In this document: one piece after another, positions 1-10,479 of the stretch
Layout of the letters: each line of letters begins with the position of its first letter
Position numbering within the stretch: the stretch's first letter is position 1
NCBI RefSeq assembly: GCF_004337985.1
Contig: NW_021940918.1
Coordinates: forward strand, 868,001 to 932,000
Source: Pyricularia pennisetigena
Taxonomy: Eukaryota; Ascomycota; Sordariomycetes; Magnaporthales; Pyriculariaceae
DNA length: 64,000 nucleotides
Reading direction: 5' to 3'
Made by a program: the position numbers and the translations under genes
Notes under the pieces: generated by a model
Databases searched by the model: none
What the model was told of the DNA's origin: nothing
The model's input: only the letters and a program-made list of their open reading frames with translations

Positions 1-557
1 GAAAACTAACCAAGTGGCCTGCCCACTTTGCTCTTACAAAATGAACATTTACGTGGTGCTACTGCGACATTACTACTCCATACGGAGCAATCCAAAGCGA
101 GGCAGGGTAGGGTCATTCCATCTTTCCTCAATATCAATCCAAACTCAATCGCTTCTTATCGGTAAAAACGTCCGAACCTTCACTCCCAGTTCAGATTAAA
201 GCCCTTCCATCATTCCATCATTCCATCATTTTTCAGTCGATTCCCCGCTCGTCCCGTCTCGATGCAAATGTGAAAAGTCTTGGGTGTTGAATTCCTTATA
301 ACTACTGAGGCGGCTCTGCGGGAGTTGGCATGGCTGGGCAGGGGTACCCTGATTTCTTGTGGCATTTGAAACCATAAACGGCCCCTGCTGAGACAGCCCC
401 ACCCCTGTACCTACCACACACGCGACCCGTCTCTCGCCTCAGATATTCGCGACATTGCTGCTTATGTTCAATGCACCGATGCTATGCTAGGTCCCGTAAT
501 ACCGCAGAGCAGATATCTTAGCACATCAAATATGTGCCTAATTACATACAAGCCTTA

Positions 558-677
558 CTACTTGAAGGCAACCAATTGGTCAACGTCTGCAATGAGACCC
601 TCGTTCTTGGCAGGATCTTCCCACAAAATCATGTTTGCAAGGTTCCCCCGCACGAATGTCCCGTCCAGTCCGCTCGG
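558..677 (-). CDS. possible last exon of an unidentified minus-strand gene
   Basis: On the minus strand an open stretch of 39 codons follows a plausible 3' splice site (CCTTAG, ending at 678) and ends in TAG at 560-558. It contains the segments DGTFVRGNLANMILWEDPAK and LIADVDQLVAFK, whose composition looks protein-like rather than random. I do not recognise the family. Upstream, around 750-1124 on the same strand, there are open frames, but I could not join them to this exon with confident splice signals. It may be the 3' end of a small gene lying between here and about 1100, or chance. Confidence is low. Confidence 0.28.
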   Translation of the reverse strand, partial: PSGLDGTFVRGNLANMILWEDPAKNEGLIADVDQLVAFK

Positions 678-1648
678 CTAAGGTAGCACTGAGATTAATT
701 ACTCAATGGTAACAGAGGCTGGCGTAACAACGAAGTTATGTCACTAAACTCAGCAGAAGAGAGCTCGCTCAGGGCCTCCGCAGCCGAGGACGACAAGGGC
801 ATCCAGGGCGTACACGCTGCCAAGATGATCGATCTTGCCGGGAGTGGCATCCATCTCCTTCTGCCCCAGTCCTGATTGGGGTCCAATGGATGAACCCGCT
901 GGCCGTAACCCAGACAAGCGCACCCTTTCGTATTGAGTTTCCTCATGGTGGTTGTTGCAAACCCGCATGTGCCTGGGGTTTGTCCTGTGTCCCCTCCCCT
1001 GACCCCTTCCTGCCCCATTTCCGGAGTTGTAAAGTCGGATCTGGATGCACCGACTCTTGGTAGCGTGGTTTCTATGGCCGATCTCCTTCCTAGGAGAGGG
1101 GTTCCTGTCGTATCTGCCCGTCAAATCCAGAATGTTTCAATCGTCCTTTTCCCATCTCTCTCCCATGGTCATCTTCATCGTTTTCAACGCTTTCCTTTCT
1201 TTCTTTCCTTAACCCGTTCAAAGGCACGCCTTCTTTCTGGGCCACTTTCTTTGAATTATTATTACTTTACCTAATTTTTCTTTCTTTTCACGAGGCCCGG
1301 TCCTTTTTCTTCGCTCCTTTGGAATATTGACTATTCTCCGCATACGACTCCCTTCTTTTGCCAATCCACGGCCTCCGTTCCGTATCTCGAGAAAAAGCAA
1401 CGCCATGGTAATATAGCGAGTATAACCTGATCCACGCTCCCAAGCTTGACCAACCGCCCATACGTTTCAGCCCAGCATTTTCATATAACGACGCTTGAGT
1501 ACTAGGACGCCAAGGGCATCGGCAATCGTGGCGTCGACATATAATTAATGGGTGGCCAAAGCATCCTTACCAAGGGTGAATTTGGAACTCTAGACAATCT
1601 GGAGTCCCTCGCTATCGTTGTAGCATAGCGTTGGTGAGGGAACGAGAC
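678..1648. other. intergenic region upstream of the membrane-protein gene
   Basis: No supported gene. Around 1137-1310 the plus strand is strongly pyrimidine-rich (runs of TTTC and CTTT), a common feature of fungal promoters upstream of the start site, so this is the likely promoter and leader of the gene starting at 1649. Positions 1-557 likewise show nothing beyond a few short unsupported open frames. Confidence 0.5.
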
Positions 1649-3895
1649 ATGGCTCCATCGAATCATGCACGGCACTTCGCCTGCATGATGCGAGGGCAAG
1701 TTCCTACCAAGGCCGACTCATCTTCGATCACATTGTCGACACGACAAAACGACAACAGCAAAGACCGCGACCGAGGCGGACGTGATCGGGGAAGTGGCAG
1801 ATCCGGCAGAGGTGACGACGGTAGTGGTAGCCGAGGTGATAGGAGCAACAGGGGCGGCGGAGGACGGAGTTTCTTCGGAGGAAGACGCACGGGCGATAAC
1901 GACAGGAACGGCGACAGCAGCAACAACAACCGAAGCCGCGGGAACCGTGGGGCCGACAACGATTCTACTAGCCGCAGCCGGGCTCTGGTCACGTCCTCTG
2001 GAGCGCCGGCCCCAGCCGCATCTATGACAAACTCCACAGGCACACCACAGCCGCCGCCAGCTATTGCCTCACCCTCCCCCAAAGTCGAAGGAGCAAATCC
2101 GGTCGACAATGCGGCATCTCCAAGTGATGGACAGGCAGGCCGGGCCCCGCCGGCAGCTGTAAACCCTCCCTTGACCACGACGAATTCGAACCTAAGCCCG
2201 GTCATCCTACTCTCTACAGTCATACCGGTATACACAACCCATAACCACTATAACCTGGCCAATTTCGGCATCCGACTAACCTTTTGTCTGATAGGATTTC
2301 GCCAACACAGTTCCGCGAACAACAGCATCGCCTTCTGCCCCGGCCTTGGCAACTGACATTCCTGCTCTACCCGACACTACACCAGGCCCGGAACTTGCAA
2401 ACGGTATCAACCCGGCGAGAGGCACCGGGGCTGGCTCTCCTAACACTCCGAACTCCTCGAAATCATATTCTGATGGCGCACCTGCTCAACAGCAACAAGG
2501 CCCATCGCAACAGGCCGGTGTTTCAATGGACGTTACAACCGAGCGGGTTCTGATATCTGCTGGCTCAATAGGTCAGCTACCGTCACTCTGACGACTTTTT
2601 ATTTCTATGAATTAGGCTGACATGTTCCTTCTTTTCCAACAGTTTCTTTCGCTATACTCTGCTTTGTTGGTTGGATGCTTTGGCGTACTGTCAAGAGGTC
2701 CAAGCAGCAGGGGGAACCGAGCTCGTTTGCCAAGACATCAAGAAATGGAGATTCCGACAATGCTCCAGCCTTCTACCACAAATTCGCCGCCAAGATACCA
2801 TTCCTGAAGAATCGTCAGCAATTACCGTGGCAGGAAGTCAATGAGAAGGACAGCCGGAGTGCATCGCTGAACCGCGGTATTGCCGTCTCAGCGACCCCGG
2901 CAGCAACGCCAGCAACCTCAGCAATGCCGGCAACGTTCGCGACCCCAGCCTCTGTGAACATGACGAATGGCAACGAGAAAGCGAACCAGCCGCTTCCAAC
3001 ATTACCGCGTCTACAAACCAGCATCTCTGCCCTGCATCAGCCGCAGCTGAACATGTCTCCCGCCATGGGTATTTCGCCGGCAGGAATTGGCATGTCGCCT
3101 GGAGCGAGTAGCCAGTCTCCAGCCAGGTCACTCGTGAACACTCCACAAGTACCACAGCTACAGTATGACTTCAATGGCTTGAAAACAAGACCCAGGGAGT
3201 CTGCGGTATCGTTTCATCAAGCAAACAACTCGTTCAGCTCGACCAATGCTGCTCAATTTGAAGGGACGTTTACCAGCAACGGCGCATCAGCTGGGACACT
3301 CATGCCACCTATGTTGAGCCCAGGCTACAACCGAAATGAGCCCTCTGGAGATACCTATGATGCTTATAATCAAAGGGGGCGTCAAGACAGCTATGTGTCG
3401 ATGCTCTCGTCCCTATCATCGGGCTTTGGCGATGGCGATATCATCGTCGATGATCAACCGCAATCGTGGCCTCAACCGCCGCCGCCACAAGGCCTAAGCG
3501 CAGAGCAGTTGTCTTATGTGCAAACACAAGCGCCATCATCCCATCAACAGTCACTGAACATTCCCCCCAACGCCAGGACGTCAAGTCGAACATCTTGGAT
3601 GAGCCGCTCAAATCGGGACACTGTGTATACACAAGCCAGTGATGACTCGGCTCCCAGATTCCGCACTGTTAGCTCATGGGTCCACCAGCAAACAAGCCGC
3701 GTGAGAAGAGCCGAGCACCGAGCAAAAGCCAATGGGCAGACGTCATCGGTGCCAGGTACTACAGCACCTGGCTGGTACGACATGCCACCTGAGCCTCAGT
3801 TTAACATGATGATGGACGACGGCCAAGCGCCGCGGGCCCCCGAATCCGTTCTCGGACGACGGCCAAGCGCCCCTGAATCTGTTTTCGGGCGATGA
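1649..3895 (+). CDS. single-pass membrane protein with low-complexity tail, function unknown
   Basis: Three exons join in frame to 702 residues: 1649-2227, 2295-2571 and 2643-3895. Intron 1 has a GACTAAC branch site before its TAG; intron 2 has GGCTGAC before ACAG. I chose the ATG at 1649 because the longer open frame begins at a non-ATG codon. Residues ~1-276 are low complexity: an Arg/Gly/Asp-rich stretch (~40-90) and then Ser/Thr/Pro/Asn-rich sequence. One hydrophobic segment (~277-300, containing SFAILCFVGWMLW) is followed by basic residues (RTVKRSK), which suggests a membrane anchor with the ~400-residue C-terminal part in the cytoplasm. The tail is rich in Ser, Gln and Pro and ends in a short duplication around APESVLGR/APESVFGR. 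The overall plan resembles fungal wall-sensor or WSC/Mid2-like proteins, but no WSC domain and no clear signal peptide are visible, so an upstream exon may be missing. No function is assigned. Confidence 0.72.
3819..3890 (+). repeat. short tandem duplication at the end of the membrane-protein gene
   Basis: The segment starting GACGGCCAAGCGCC occurs twice in succession, giving the related peptides RAPESVLGR and SAPESVFGR at the C-terminus. The two copies differ at several bases. Confidence 0.7.
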
Positions 3896-4719
3896 TTGAC
3901 ACGCCTTGATCCGTGCCAACCTAATAATTACTATTCTGCTGTACATGCATGAGGACCAATATGTATACATTTCTTCTTTCCCTCTTTTGCTTTCGACATA
4001 CTGTCACGTTTTTCATGCTCTCGTTTGTTGATACCTATTCGCTTTTACACCATGATACCTCTTCTTGTCTTTCGTAAGTTCAAATTGCTCACTTACAAAC
4101 CGCCTTTGGCCTGGTGCTGAGAGGTCAGCCTATGTATGCCCTTATCTTGGGCCAGATGGTCGCCAACCTTGTGATATCTCCTTTGTCTATTTGCTCTTTC
4201 TTGCTCATAAAAACTGAAACCCAGATTGCATGTTTCAGAAATACTTGGATTGTTATACTTGGGATTGTGACAAAGAGTCCTCTCAAGACATGAAGCGCGG
4301 CATTAGCTTGGAGTTATTTGGAAATGTTGATGTTGAGGAAGCAATTCGCGAAAAGCGTTCTGATAGAATAACGCCGCCATGCCTTTGAGTAGCAGGAATT
4401 ACAATCAACGCAGTTTTTATCAAATTGAAGTGCTGCATGGAAGTAAATGTTGGTTCTGTTTTATATCGCTGCCAAGTCGATCGGCATGCTTTGTGCGGGA
4501 TGCTTATCCATAGTTACGGCTGTTTGGAGTTCTTTGGGGGGTTTTTTCTTCTTCCAAAAATCCTTTATGGTCATTTTCATAAGAACTGCTGTTCGCATAT
4601 ATAACATATTGTTAAAAGGATCACGCAAAAGTCATAAGAAAACGCCTGAAACGCCAAGCTGTCATTCGAAATTAGCTCTATATTCTGACGGTTTCCCAGT
4701 CATTACCACAAGAAAAGCG
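3896..4719. other. intergenic region between membrane-protein gene and tRNA
   Basis: Presumed 3' untranslated region of the membrane-protein gene followed by AT-richer spacer. I see no coding exon or RNA gene here. Confidence 0.5.
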
Positions 4720-4791
4720 TCTTTCGTAGTATAGGGGTTAGTATGCAAGCTTGTCACGCTTGAGACCCGGGTTCGAATCCCGGCGAGAGAG
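4720..4791 (+). tRNA. tRNA-Asp (anticodon GTC)
   Basis: The 72-nt sequence folds as a full cloverleaf. The 7-bp acceptor stem pairs TCTTTCG with CGAGAGA (one T-G pair). The D arm is GTAT...GTAT. The anticodon stem CAAGC/GCTTG encloses the loop TTGTCAC with anticodon GTC. The T arm CCGGG/CCCGG encloses TTCGAAT. The discriminator base is G, as expected for tRNA-Asp. The internal B box (GGTTCGAATCC) is intact. There is no intron and no encoded CCA. It decodes Asp codons GAC/GAT in cytosolic translation and stands alone, between a plus-strand gene and the 3' end of a minus-strand gene. Confidence 0.93.
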
Positions 4792-4826
4792 TCCCACTAC
4801 GGCATCCTCAGGGTGTCTTGCAATTC

Positions 4827-4833
4827 TTTTTTT
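4827..4833 (+). terminator. probable Pol III terminator of the tRNA gene
   Basis: A run of seven T residues lies 35 nt downstream of the tRNA-Asp gene and is the first T run of four or more after it, so it is the likely RNA polymerase III stop. The trailer would be rather long. Confidence 0.45.
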
Positions 4834-5100
4834 CATTTTTGTGCAAAAACGTCTTGACTGTTTCCAAACCTATCCAGCGTGTTATTAATCGCATTTTGAA
4901 GTGTCTCTCTGTAATTTTACCCTTGGCTCCAGCAATTGAAACCAGGGACATTGTTGATGTACATGAAGGCATTTTGTCATGGCTAATCTGCTTCATCGTA
5001 AATGTTGAGCCACAAGATACGCTCAACCCACTAAATTGTTCCACATCACTCAATGGATTATACCATGCACACGTCAACTCTAGCCCAAGCTCGGGATTTC

Positions 5101-6343
5101 TCAGTCCACCCTACCGTAGCTCCAAATATTGAGACCGACCTTAACGCCGCGCTCGACCGGCAACCCAGCGTGCCATGATTCCTCGTAGCCCCTGACGACG
5201 GCACCGCCGCCGAGCCCTGGTGGCGGGTTGAAGTTTTCCCAAAAGACGGCGTTGCCGACGATGGGCTTGAAGATGACACCTGCTCCTCGCGGATGCTTCT
5301 TGTCCTCTTCGGCATCAGCGCCGCAGCCGACGATGAACCTGCACCACCTGTCATCGGAGCTTGGCCTCTGCAGGAGCGGGAACTCTGTGCCGCCGCCGAC
5401 GAGCGAGCCGTTGCCGTCGTCGACCCAGGCCATGATGCTGCTGACGCGCGCGTAGCCCATGCGTGGTTCCATCCCTAAAGAGGATTGGGAAGAGTGGGGT
5501 GTGGAAAACGGTTATTGTGGTTCAGCGAAGAAGAGGAGTATGGAGGAGGGGGAATAAAAAAAACTCACAGTCAAAATGATGCCCGTAGTGGCCGCCGACG
5601 TGGTAGCGCTGCACCCGCAGCCGCTCGATCCATGTCTCGTCGCGCCAGCCCTGGAGACTCCTGGCCCGGGCCTCGATGCACCTCACCGTGTCGGTGCGGG
5701 GGATCAGTGCCACCTCCGAGTCGCGGATCGACTTGTCCCGGCGAGGTCCGGCGTCGTCTGTCACTGTGGAGGGGGTGTAAATCGGCTCGCTCCAGTGAGT
5801 GAGAGGCAGAAATGTTAGAAGGGAACAGAAATGATCCCAAGTTTCAACTCTGGGTTTCTTTCCTTGCTGTGTCCCATGTCACACGCAAGGTATATACAGA
5901 GATTATATATACGCAACAACACAACCTCTGCCGACAAAAGAGGCAAAAAAAAAAAAAAAAAAAAAAAAGGAAACAAAAAGAGAAACAACATAACCTTACC
6001 TGATCTCAACCAAGTGCCTCCTCTCATCCCTCGCCAAAAAGTTCTCGACGTACAGCACCAACGGCTGTCTGGAAAAGACGTGCACGGCGAGCGCGTCCGG
6101 CTCGCACCGCAGCCCGTCGACGCCGGCGCTGACCCTGGTGCCGTTGACGACATCCTCGAGAGCGTGGAGCGCCTCGGTGAGGTTGGGACGGTGGTGATGG
6201 TGACGGCCACCACCCCTCGCTGTACCCTGCAGCGGCGACGACACGGGCTGCCCTTGTCCGCCGAACCCGAGCAGGCGCGCCACGGGGTCGTAGGCGAACA
6301 TGGCCGCGACGCACAGGGCGATCAGCTGCGGGAGGGAGAGCAT
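5101..6343 (-). CDS. prolyl 4-hydroxylase-like 2-oxoglutarate/Fe(II) dioxygenase
   Basis: Three exons read 6343-6000, 5789-5569 and 5474-5101 and encode 312 residues. Introns are 5999-5790 (210 nt) and 5568-5475. The ATG at 6343 opens a hydrophobic N-terminus (LPQLIALCVAAMFAY), a likely signal anchor or signal peptide for the ER. The C-terminal catalytic domain matches the prolyl 4-hydroxylase alpha-subunit family. Iron ligands H186 and D188 lie in GHHFDW, distal H290 in SWHAGLPV, and K300, ten residues later, would bind 2-oxoglutarate. Family signatures SEVALIPRTDTVRCIEARA and GGGTEFP are also present. The family hydroxylates proline using O2 and 2-oxoglutarate; the substrate here cannot be told from sequence. 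It is transcribed in the same direction as the downstream Zn-cluster gene, with about 850 bp between them. Confidence 0.9.
5945..5968. repeat. A24 run inside intron 1 of the oxygenase gene
   Basis: Twenty-four consecutive A on the plus strand, so a T run in the pre-mRNA. It lies in the 210-nt intron and accounts for part of that intron's unusual length. Confidence 0.9.
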
Positions 6344-7197
6344 GGCGGAGAGAGATTTGGAGAGACGAAGCAAAGCGATCGGCGCGGTTTTGCTGTCTTT
6401 GTCGTCTCTCCTCCACCCCCTTTTCTTTTTTTTTTCTCTTTCCCCCTCTGTGGGCGGGTGGCGGCTTGGAGGGCAGGAGATGTGTTGTCTGACTTGTACC
6501 CAAGGACGGTTTGGCGGGCAAGGGCGGGCAGGTGGTTTGGGGAGCTTGGAATTAGAGGCAACAAAGAGTTGAAGGGCCGAAGTTAGGCCCTGGTTGGAAA
6601 CATGCGGCAAGATGTTTATCTAGATCTTGATGGGTCGTTTGATGCTTCAATTGCCCCCCTGTATCAAGGCAAACCCAGTGTCAATCAAGTAAGCTTGCCT
6701 TGACGGACGACAAGTCATGACCGTTAGTTACAGTGGCACCTGGCGTGATGCGACAACGGTCAGCCATCCACGTGACTGGCATAATCAGAAAAAAGAAATA
6801 AATGCATTGCAACGAGATGCAAGATTTCAATATAGAATGAAGACATATGGATGAGATCAACAAGAGCTGGAGATGTTTTGTCTAATCTAGACCAGATGCG
6901 GGCCTACACCCGATTTGTGTGAATCTTGTGCAAACCAAAGAGCAGAGATGTTCGGATGCAATCCTGTACAAAAAAGAACAATTTCAGCTTCGGCTTCCAT
7001 AAACTGCCGACCGCCCTCATAAATTGCCAGAAAACGCCGTCGCTAAGAAGGGGTATCTTTGACACCTAACAGCATCTAAAGGCAAAAAAACCGACCTATT
7101 CGTCACCTCGTCTTTACCCACCCTTGATCTTGCATAGCGCATACTCCAGTATCCAAGCAAGAAAAAAAAAATTTAAAAAAATAAGAATCTTCCTCAT
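6344..7197. other. promoter region of the oxygenase and 3' region of the Zn-cluster gene
   Basis: No coding exon recognised. It holds the presumed promoter and leader of the minus-strand oxygenase and the 3' untranslated end of the Zn-cluster transcription factor. Confidence 0.5.
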
Positions 7198-7567
7198 TCA
7201 TCCCACAAAGTTCCAAGACACATCTAGTGATTGGTTTTCCGTCCCTACTCCAGAGACCTGCGGCTGATTCGACGATGCCGACACAAAGGCATCAATCTCC
7301 GCCGTGTTCCACATGTCGTCCGTCATGAATACCGGCTGCTCGTCGGCCAAACCCACAGGCGGCGCACCGCCAAACAGGGGCCCACCCTCGCTGGCCACCG
7401 ATGCTGTGCTGTAAGTGGCGGTAGCTGGCGTGTTGTCGGACGAGCTGCGGGAGCCGGTGAAGACACCAGCGGGCGAACTGCCCGACGAATTGTTATTTCT
7501 GTGCGGCAGCGCTGTTTGGAAACAAGAAAGCAGTTCCGAGCACCCTGCGGCCAGTCCAGACATGTGC

Positions 7568-7599
<32 letters not shown>

Positions 7600-10479
7600 C
7601 TGCTGGGGGTAAGCCGACGTCGTCGGGTCCGAATATTCCATAATTCCCGAGGAATCACTAGCGTATTGCCAATTGTCATAGTAAGAGTTGACTTGTTGCG
7701 CATCTTGGGCTGGGGGTTGGCTGGTCGAGCCCTCCTTACTCATACGTCTTCGTTTGCCGCGATTTCCATCGGCCTCTTGTCCACCTCTGGCTTCATCGAC
7801 TTGCGATTCCATCTGAGATGACTTTGATGTCGACCCTTGACACAGCCAGGTAACCGGCAGTTTCGACTTGGCAAATCCTCTCCTGTCGGACTGTCCAATC
7901 GGCTTACCGAGTGGCAGGTAGCCAGGAAGCGGCGATTGGACTTTGGCATGGTTCGGTAATGAAGTGCGAGCCAGTAATGGTATGTTGTAGCCTGCCTTGG
8001 TCAAATCGAGTCCCTGGATTGATGGAACCCTAACAAGGCTTGAAAGGTTGTAATGATCCAGGTCCGCAAGGATCTGCCGCAAGAATGACTGCGTGATGGG
8101 ATGAATCCTGCTGATGGCTATCAAGGACTGTATGAGGAAATCCAGGGCGTCCAGGTGGCTGGGCTTCGCTCGAGTCTTGTTGGATTTCTCTTTGCCTTCC
8201 TTTTCCCGCTCACTGGAGACATACATGTACACTGAAGCGGCACAGTACAGGCTGAGCGCTACGAGCGGGTTCCTAAACGCTGCTGCGCTATCGACGTGGA
8301 CTGCTTGCTTCACAATGTTCACTATTTCATCGGCTGAGTTGATGATGCGAACAATGCTGGACTGTGCGATCGTGTTGGGAAGCTCGTGGGCTTGTGCACG
8401 ATCGATAGCGCACTGGTGCAGACAGATGACGGAAGCATGCAGGTTGAGGTTCATGAACACGGCAGCGGGATTCCGGCAATTCTTGGGCAGCCGCTGCCCC
8501 TCTGGAAGAAACATGAAGGCACTGGAGAGCGTATTATCAATGTCCCTGTGGCGTTTCCAGAAGGCGCCGTATTCGACGTCCTCGGGGCGATCATCAGGAC
8601 GAACCTGGCAGACATGGGCCAGAATTTGGTTGAATATGTAGCATATGCCGACTGATCCGGCAAACGTAGAATACGAGGCTCCAAAAAAGACATCTTTCAG
8701 CCTCATTGTTTCCTCTTCTTTGCCGCTGATGAACGCATCATGCGAGCTTGGTACGTTAGTTGCGATCTGTGATTGGCTCCAGTCAGCCAGTGGTACTTTT
8801 TCAGGAATTTGCTGAGCTTGTAATGCAGTCCAACATATAATCCACTTGCCTGAGTTGGGTCGATCATACTCGGCCAGCCTGTCGAGACTGAGGCATGACT
8901 ATCGATAATGAAAGCACCCCAGAAGACCCTCCGTCTACGTCCAGGTGTCGTCAGCACATTATATAACAACGTATAAGGAACGGGTCTCAGATGAATACCT
9001 TTCTTCAAGCTCAACCCAGTTTTGCGGCGGAAGTATCGTGGGTGTTATCTTATCCATATAGCCTGGTTCATCGAGACGGTGTAGACCCATCATGTGGCAC
9101 AGCTTAATACCCCTGGCGCAACTCATAGCAGCGCGGGTAAAGTGCATGGTTCGTGCCTCGTACGCAGCCACCAGTATCCAGGCTTGCGCATGCTGGACTG
9201 TGATGAAATATTCTCCGACGCCCTGCGGGGGTTCAAGTAATCAGCCTCGGCGGTCTTCAGGGGTGTATAGTACGACTTATCTGGTCAGCCTACCTTAAGC
9301 TCGTCAGCTTCCAGATATTGCCGTGCCCTACGATAGTAAGGATCATGGAATGCCGAGTATTTTTCCATCTGAAAGGCGGCCATGGCCCAGATGGCGTACT
9401 GAAGGGCCATAGGAGGCCGCATGTGCGGCGCAGAATGGTATGCTTTGAGGTATCGCGCCGGATGGACAATGGGGATGAAGGTGTGCTGTTGTTGAAAGAA
9501 ATGGGTGTGCCTGTGGAATTTATGTAAGCAGTGAGTTTTGATGTTCTCAAGTATGTTCTAGACTTCAGGACTTACATTTCATCAACAACGTCAAAAGGAG
9601 GGGGCACCTCGAACATGCCCAAACCCATCAGCTCTTGGGTATTGAAGTAGTCGCTACCCATTTGCTGGTTCATGATTCGACCAGAACCCTGGGCACAATC
9701 TCCAGAAATGGGTGGTAAGGCATCTTCATATGCAAATTCGGCATCTGCAGAACCATCACCAGAACCAGACCCAGGGCTGGCATCGTCCAAATTGACGTCG
9801 CCATGGATTTCGGTGGACGGACTCTTGACGCCGCCCTGTTTTGAATTGGCACCAGCGTCCTTGAGCAAATCCTCAACAAGTGCTAGTCAGAAGGATTGGT
9901 TGAGCAGCAGTTAGTTGATGACGGAGCCAAGATGCAAGAGACACAACCTCCAGAAAAGAGAAAAGAAGCACGGGGATGGCATATACCTAATCGAGCCTCG
10001 AGCTCCTTGACATTTTTGCGCTTGTTCATCGGCTTCCTGCGAGACTCGGGGTATACACATTCGATCTTGAGCCTCGTGCAACGAACACAGATGGGCAAAT
10101 CACGTGAACACTTAAGCTTTCGACTGCGACAGCCCACTGTCATTGAAAGAAAACAAAGTTCATGATTAGCATCGAGAGAGGAGTCAGACCCTTGCAGGGA
10201 AGGGGTGGCTTGCTAGGAGAAGCAAGCATAGGAGTACAAATGAAGAACTAGAGAGACAAGAAAAGATAATGGCCAAGACCGAGATAGTTGCAGAAGGGCT
10301 CGCCCTCCGGTGCATCCATCCGATCGGGCTCACGATGGGTGCGAAGTGCGAACAAACATACCGCAGGCCATTGGCTCCGAAGACTTGGCGGCCGAGGATG
10401 GAACCGCCGAGCCGGGCCCTGCCTTAGTCGGTGCAGACGAGAGGGCCTGTGCCCAGGGTTCTGCATCGTCGTCGGCCAT
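7198..10479 (-). CDS. Zn(II)2Cys6 transcription factor with fungal-specific TF domain
   Basis: Seven exons (10479-10362, 10136-9987, 9882-9576, 9510-9294, 9222-8999, 8934-8850, 8766-7198) join in frame to 889 residues. The DNA-binding Zn cluster spans the first intron: Cys 39, 42, 49, 56, 59 and 66 with spacing C-x2-C-x6-C-x6-C-x2-C-x6-C. It is followed by a basic linker (SRRKPMNKRK) and a probable short coiled coil. The middle carries the fungal transcription-factor domain, including EERRRVFWGAFIIDSHAS and the hallmark-like stretch TNVPSSHDAFISGKEEE. The C-terminus is low complexity, with a nuclear-signal-like KRRR, a run of 13 Gln (residues 755-767) and Ser/Asn-rich stretches, typical of activation regions. 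Intron 6 (8849-8767) uses a GC donor. The protein should act in the nucleus; its targets are not predictable from sequence, and I do not assign it to a named regulator. Confidence 0.93.
7567..7605 (-). repeat. CAG/CAA repeat encoding 13 glutamines
   Basis: Thirteen Gln codons in the last exon of the Zn-cluster gene; ten of the thirteen are CAG, so the tract is prone to slippage and length variation. Confidence 0.95.
8767..8849 (-). other. GC-AG intron in the Zn-cluster gene
   Basis: The donor reads CAG|GCAAGT, the usual context for GC donors, and the acceptor reads CACAG. No GT alternative keeps the frame. Removing this 83-nt intron joins MIDPTQ to IATNVPSS, restoring a conserved stretch of the fungal transcription-factor domain. 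Confidence 0.85.

Noticed and set aside
1663..2235. 190-residue open frame antisense to exon 1 of the membrane-protein gene
   Set aside because: Low-complexity mirror of the RG/Ser-rich sense sequence; the sense strand has consistent splice signals and a membrane segment.
5569..5763. Exon 2 of the oxygenase starting at the CCACAG acceptor near 5764
   Set aside because: That junction gives the wrong frame. The acceptor ending at 5790 keeps the family stretch SEPIYTPSTVTDDAG in frame.
7231..7821. 196-residue plus-strand frame across the CAG repeat
   Set aside because: Antisense shadow of the Zn-cluster gene's last exon; its Leu run is the complement of the Gln codons.
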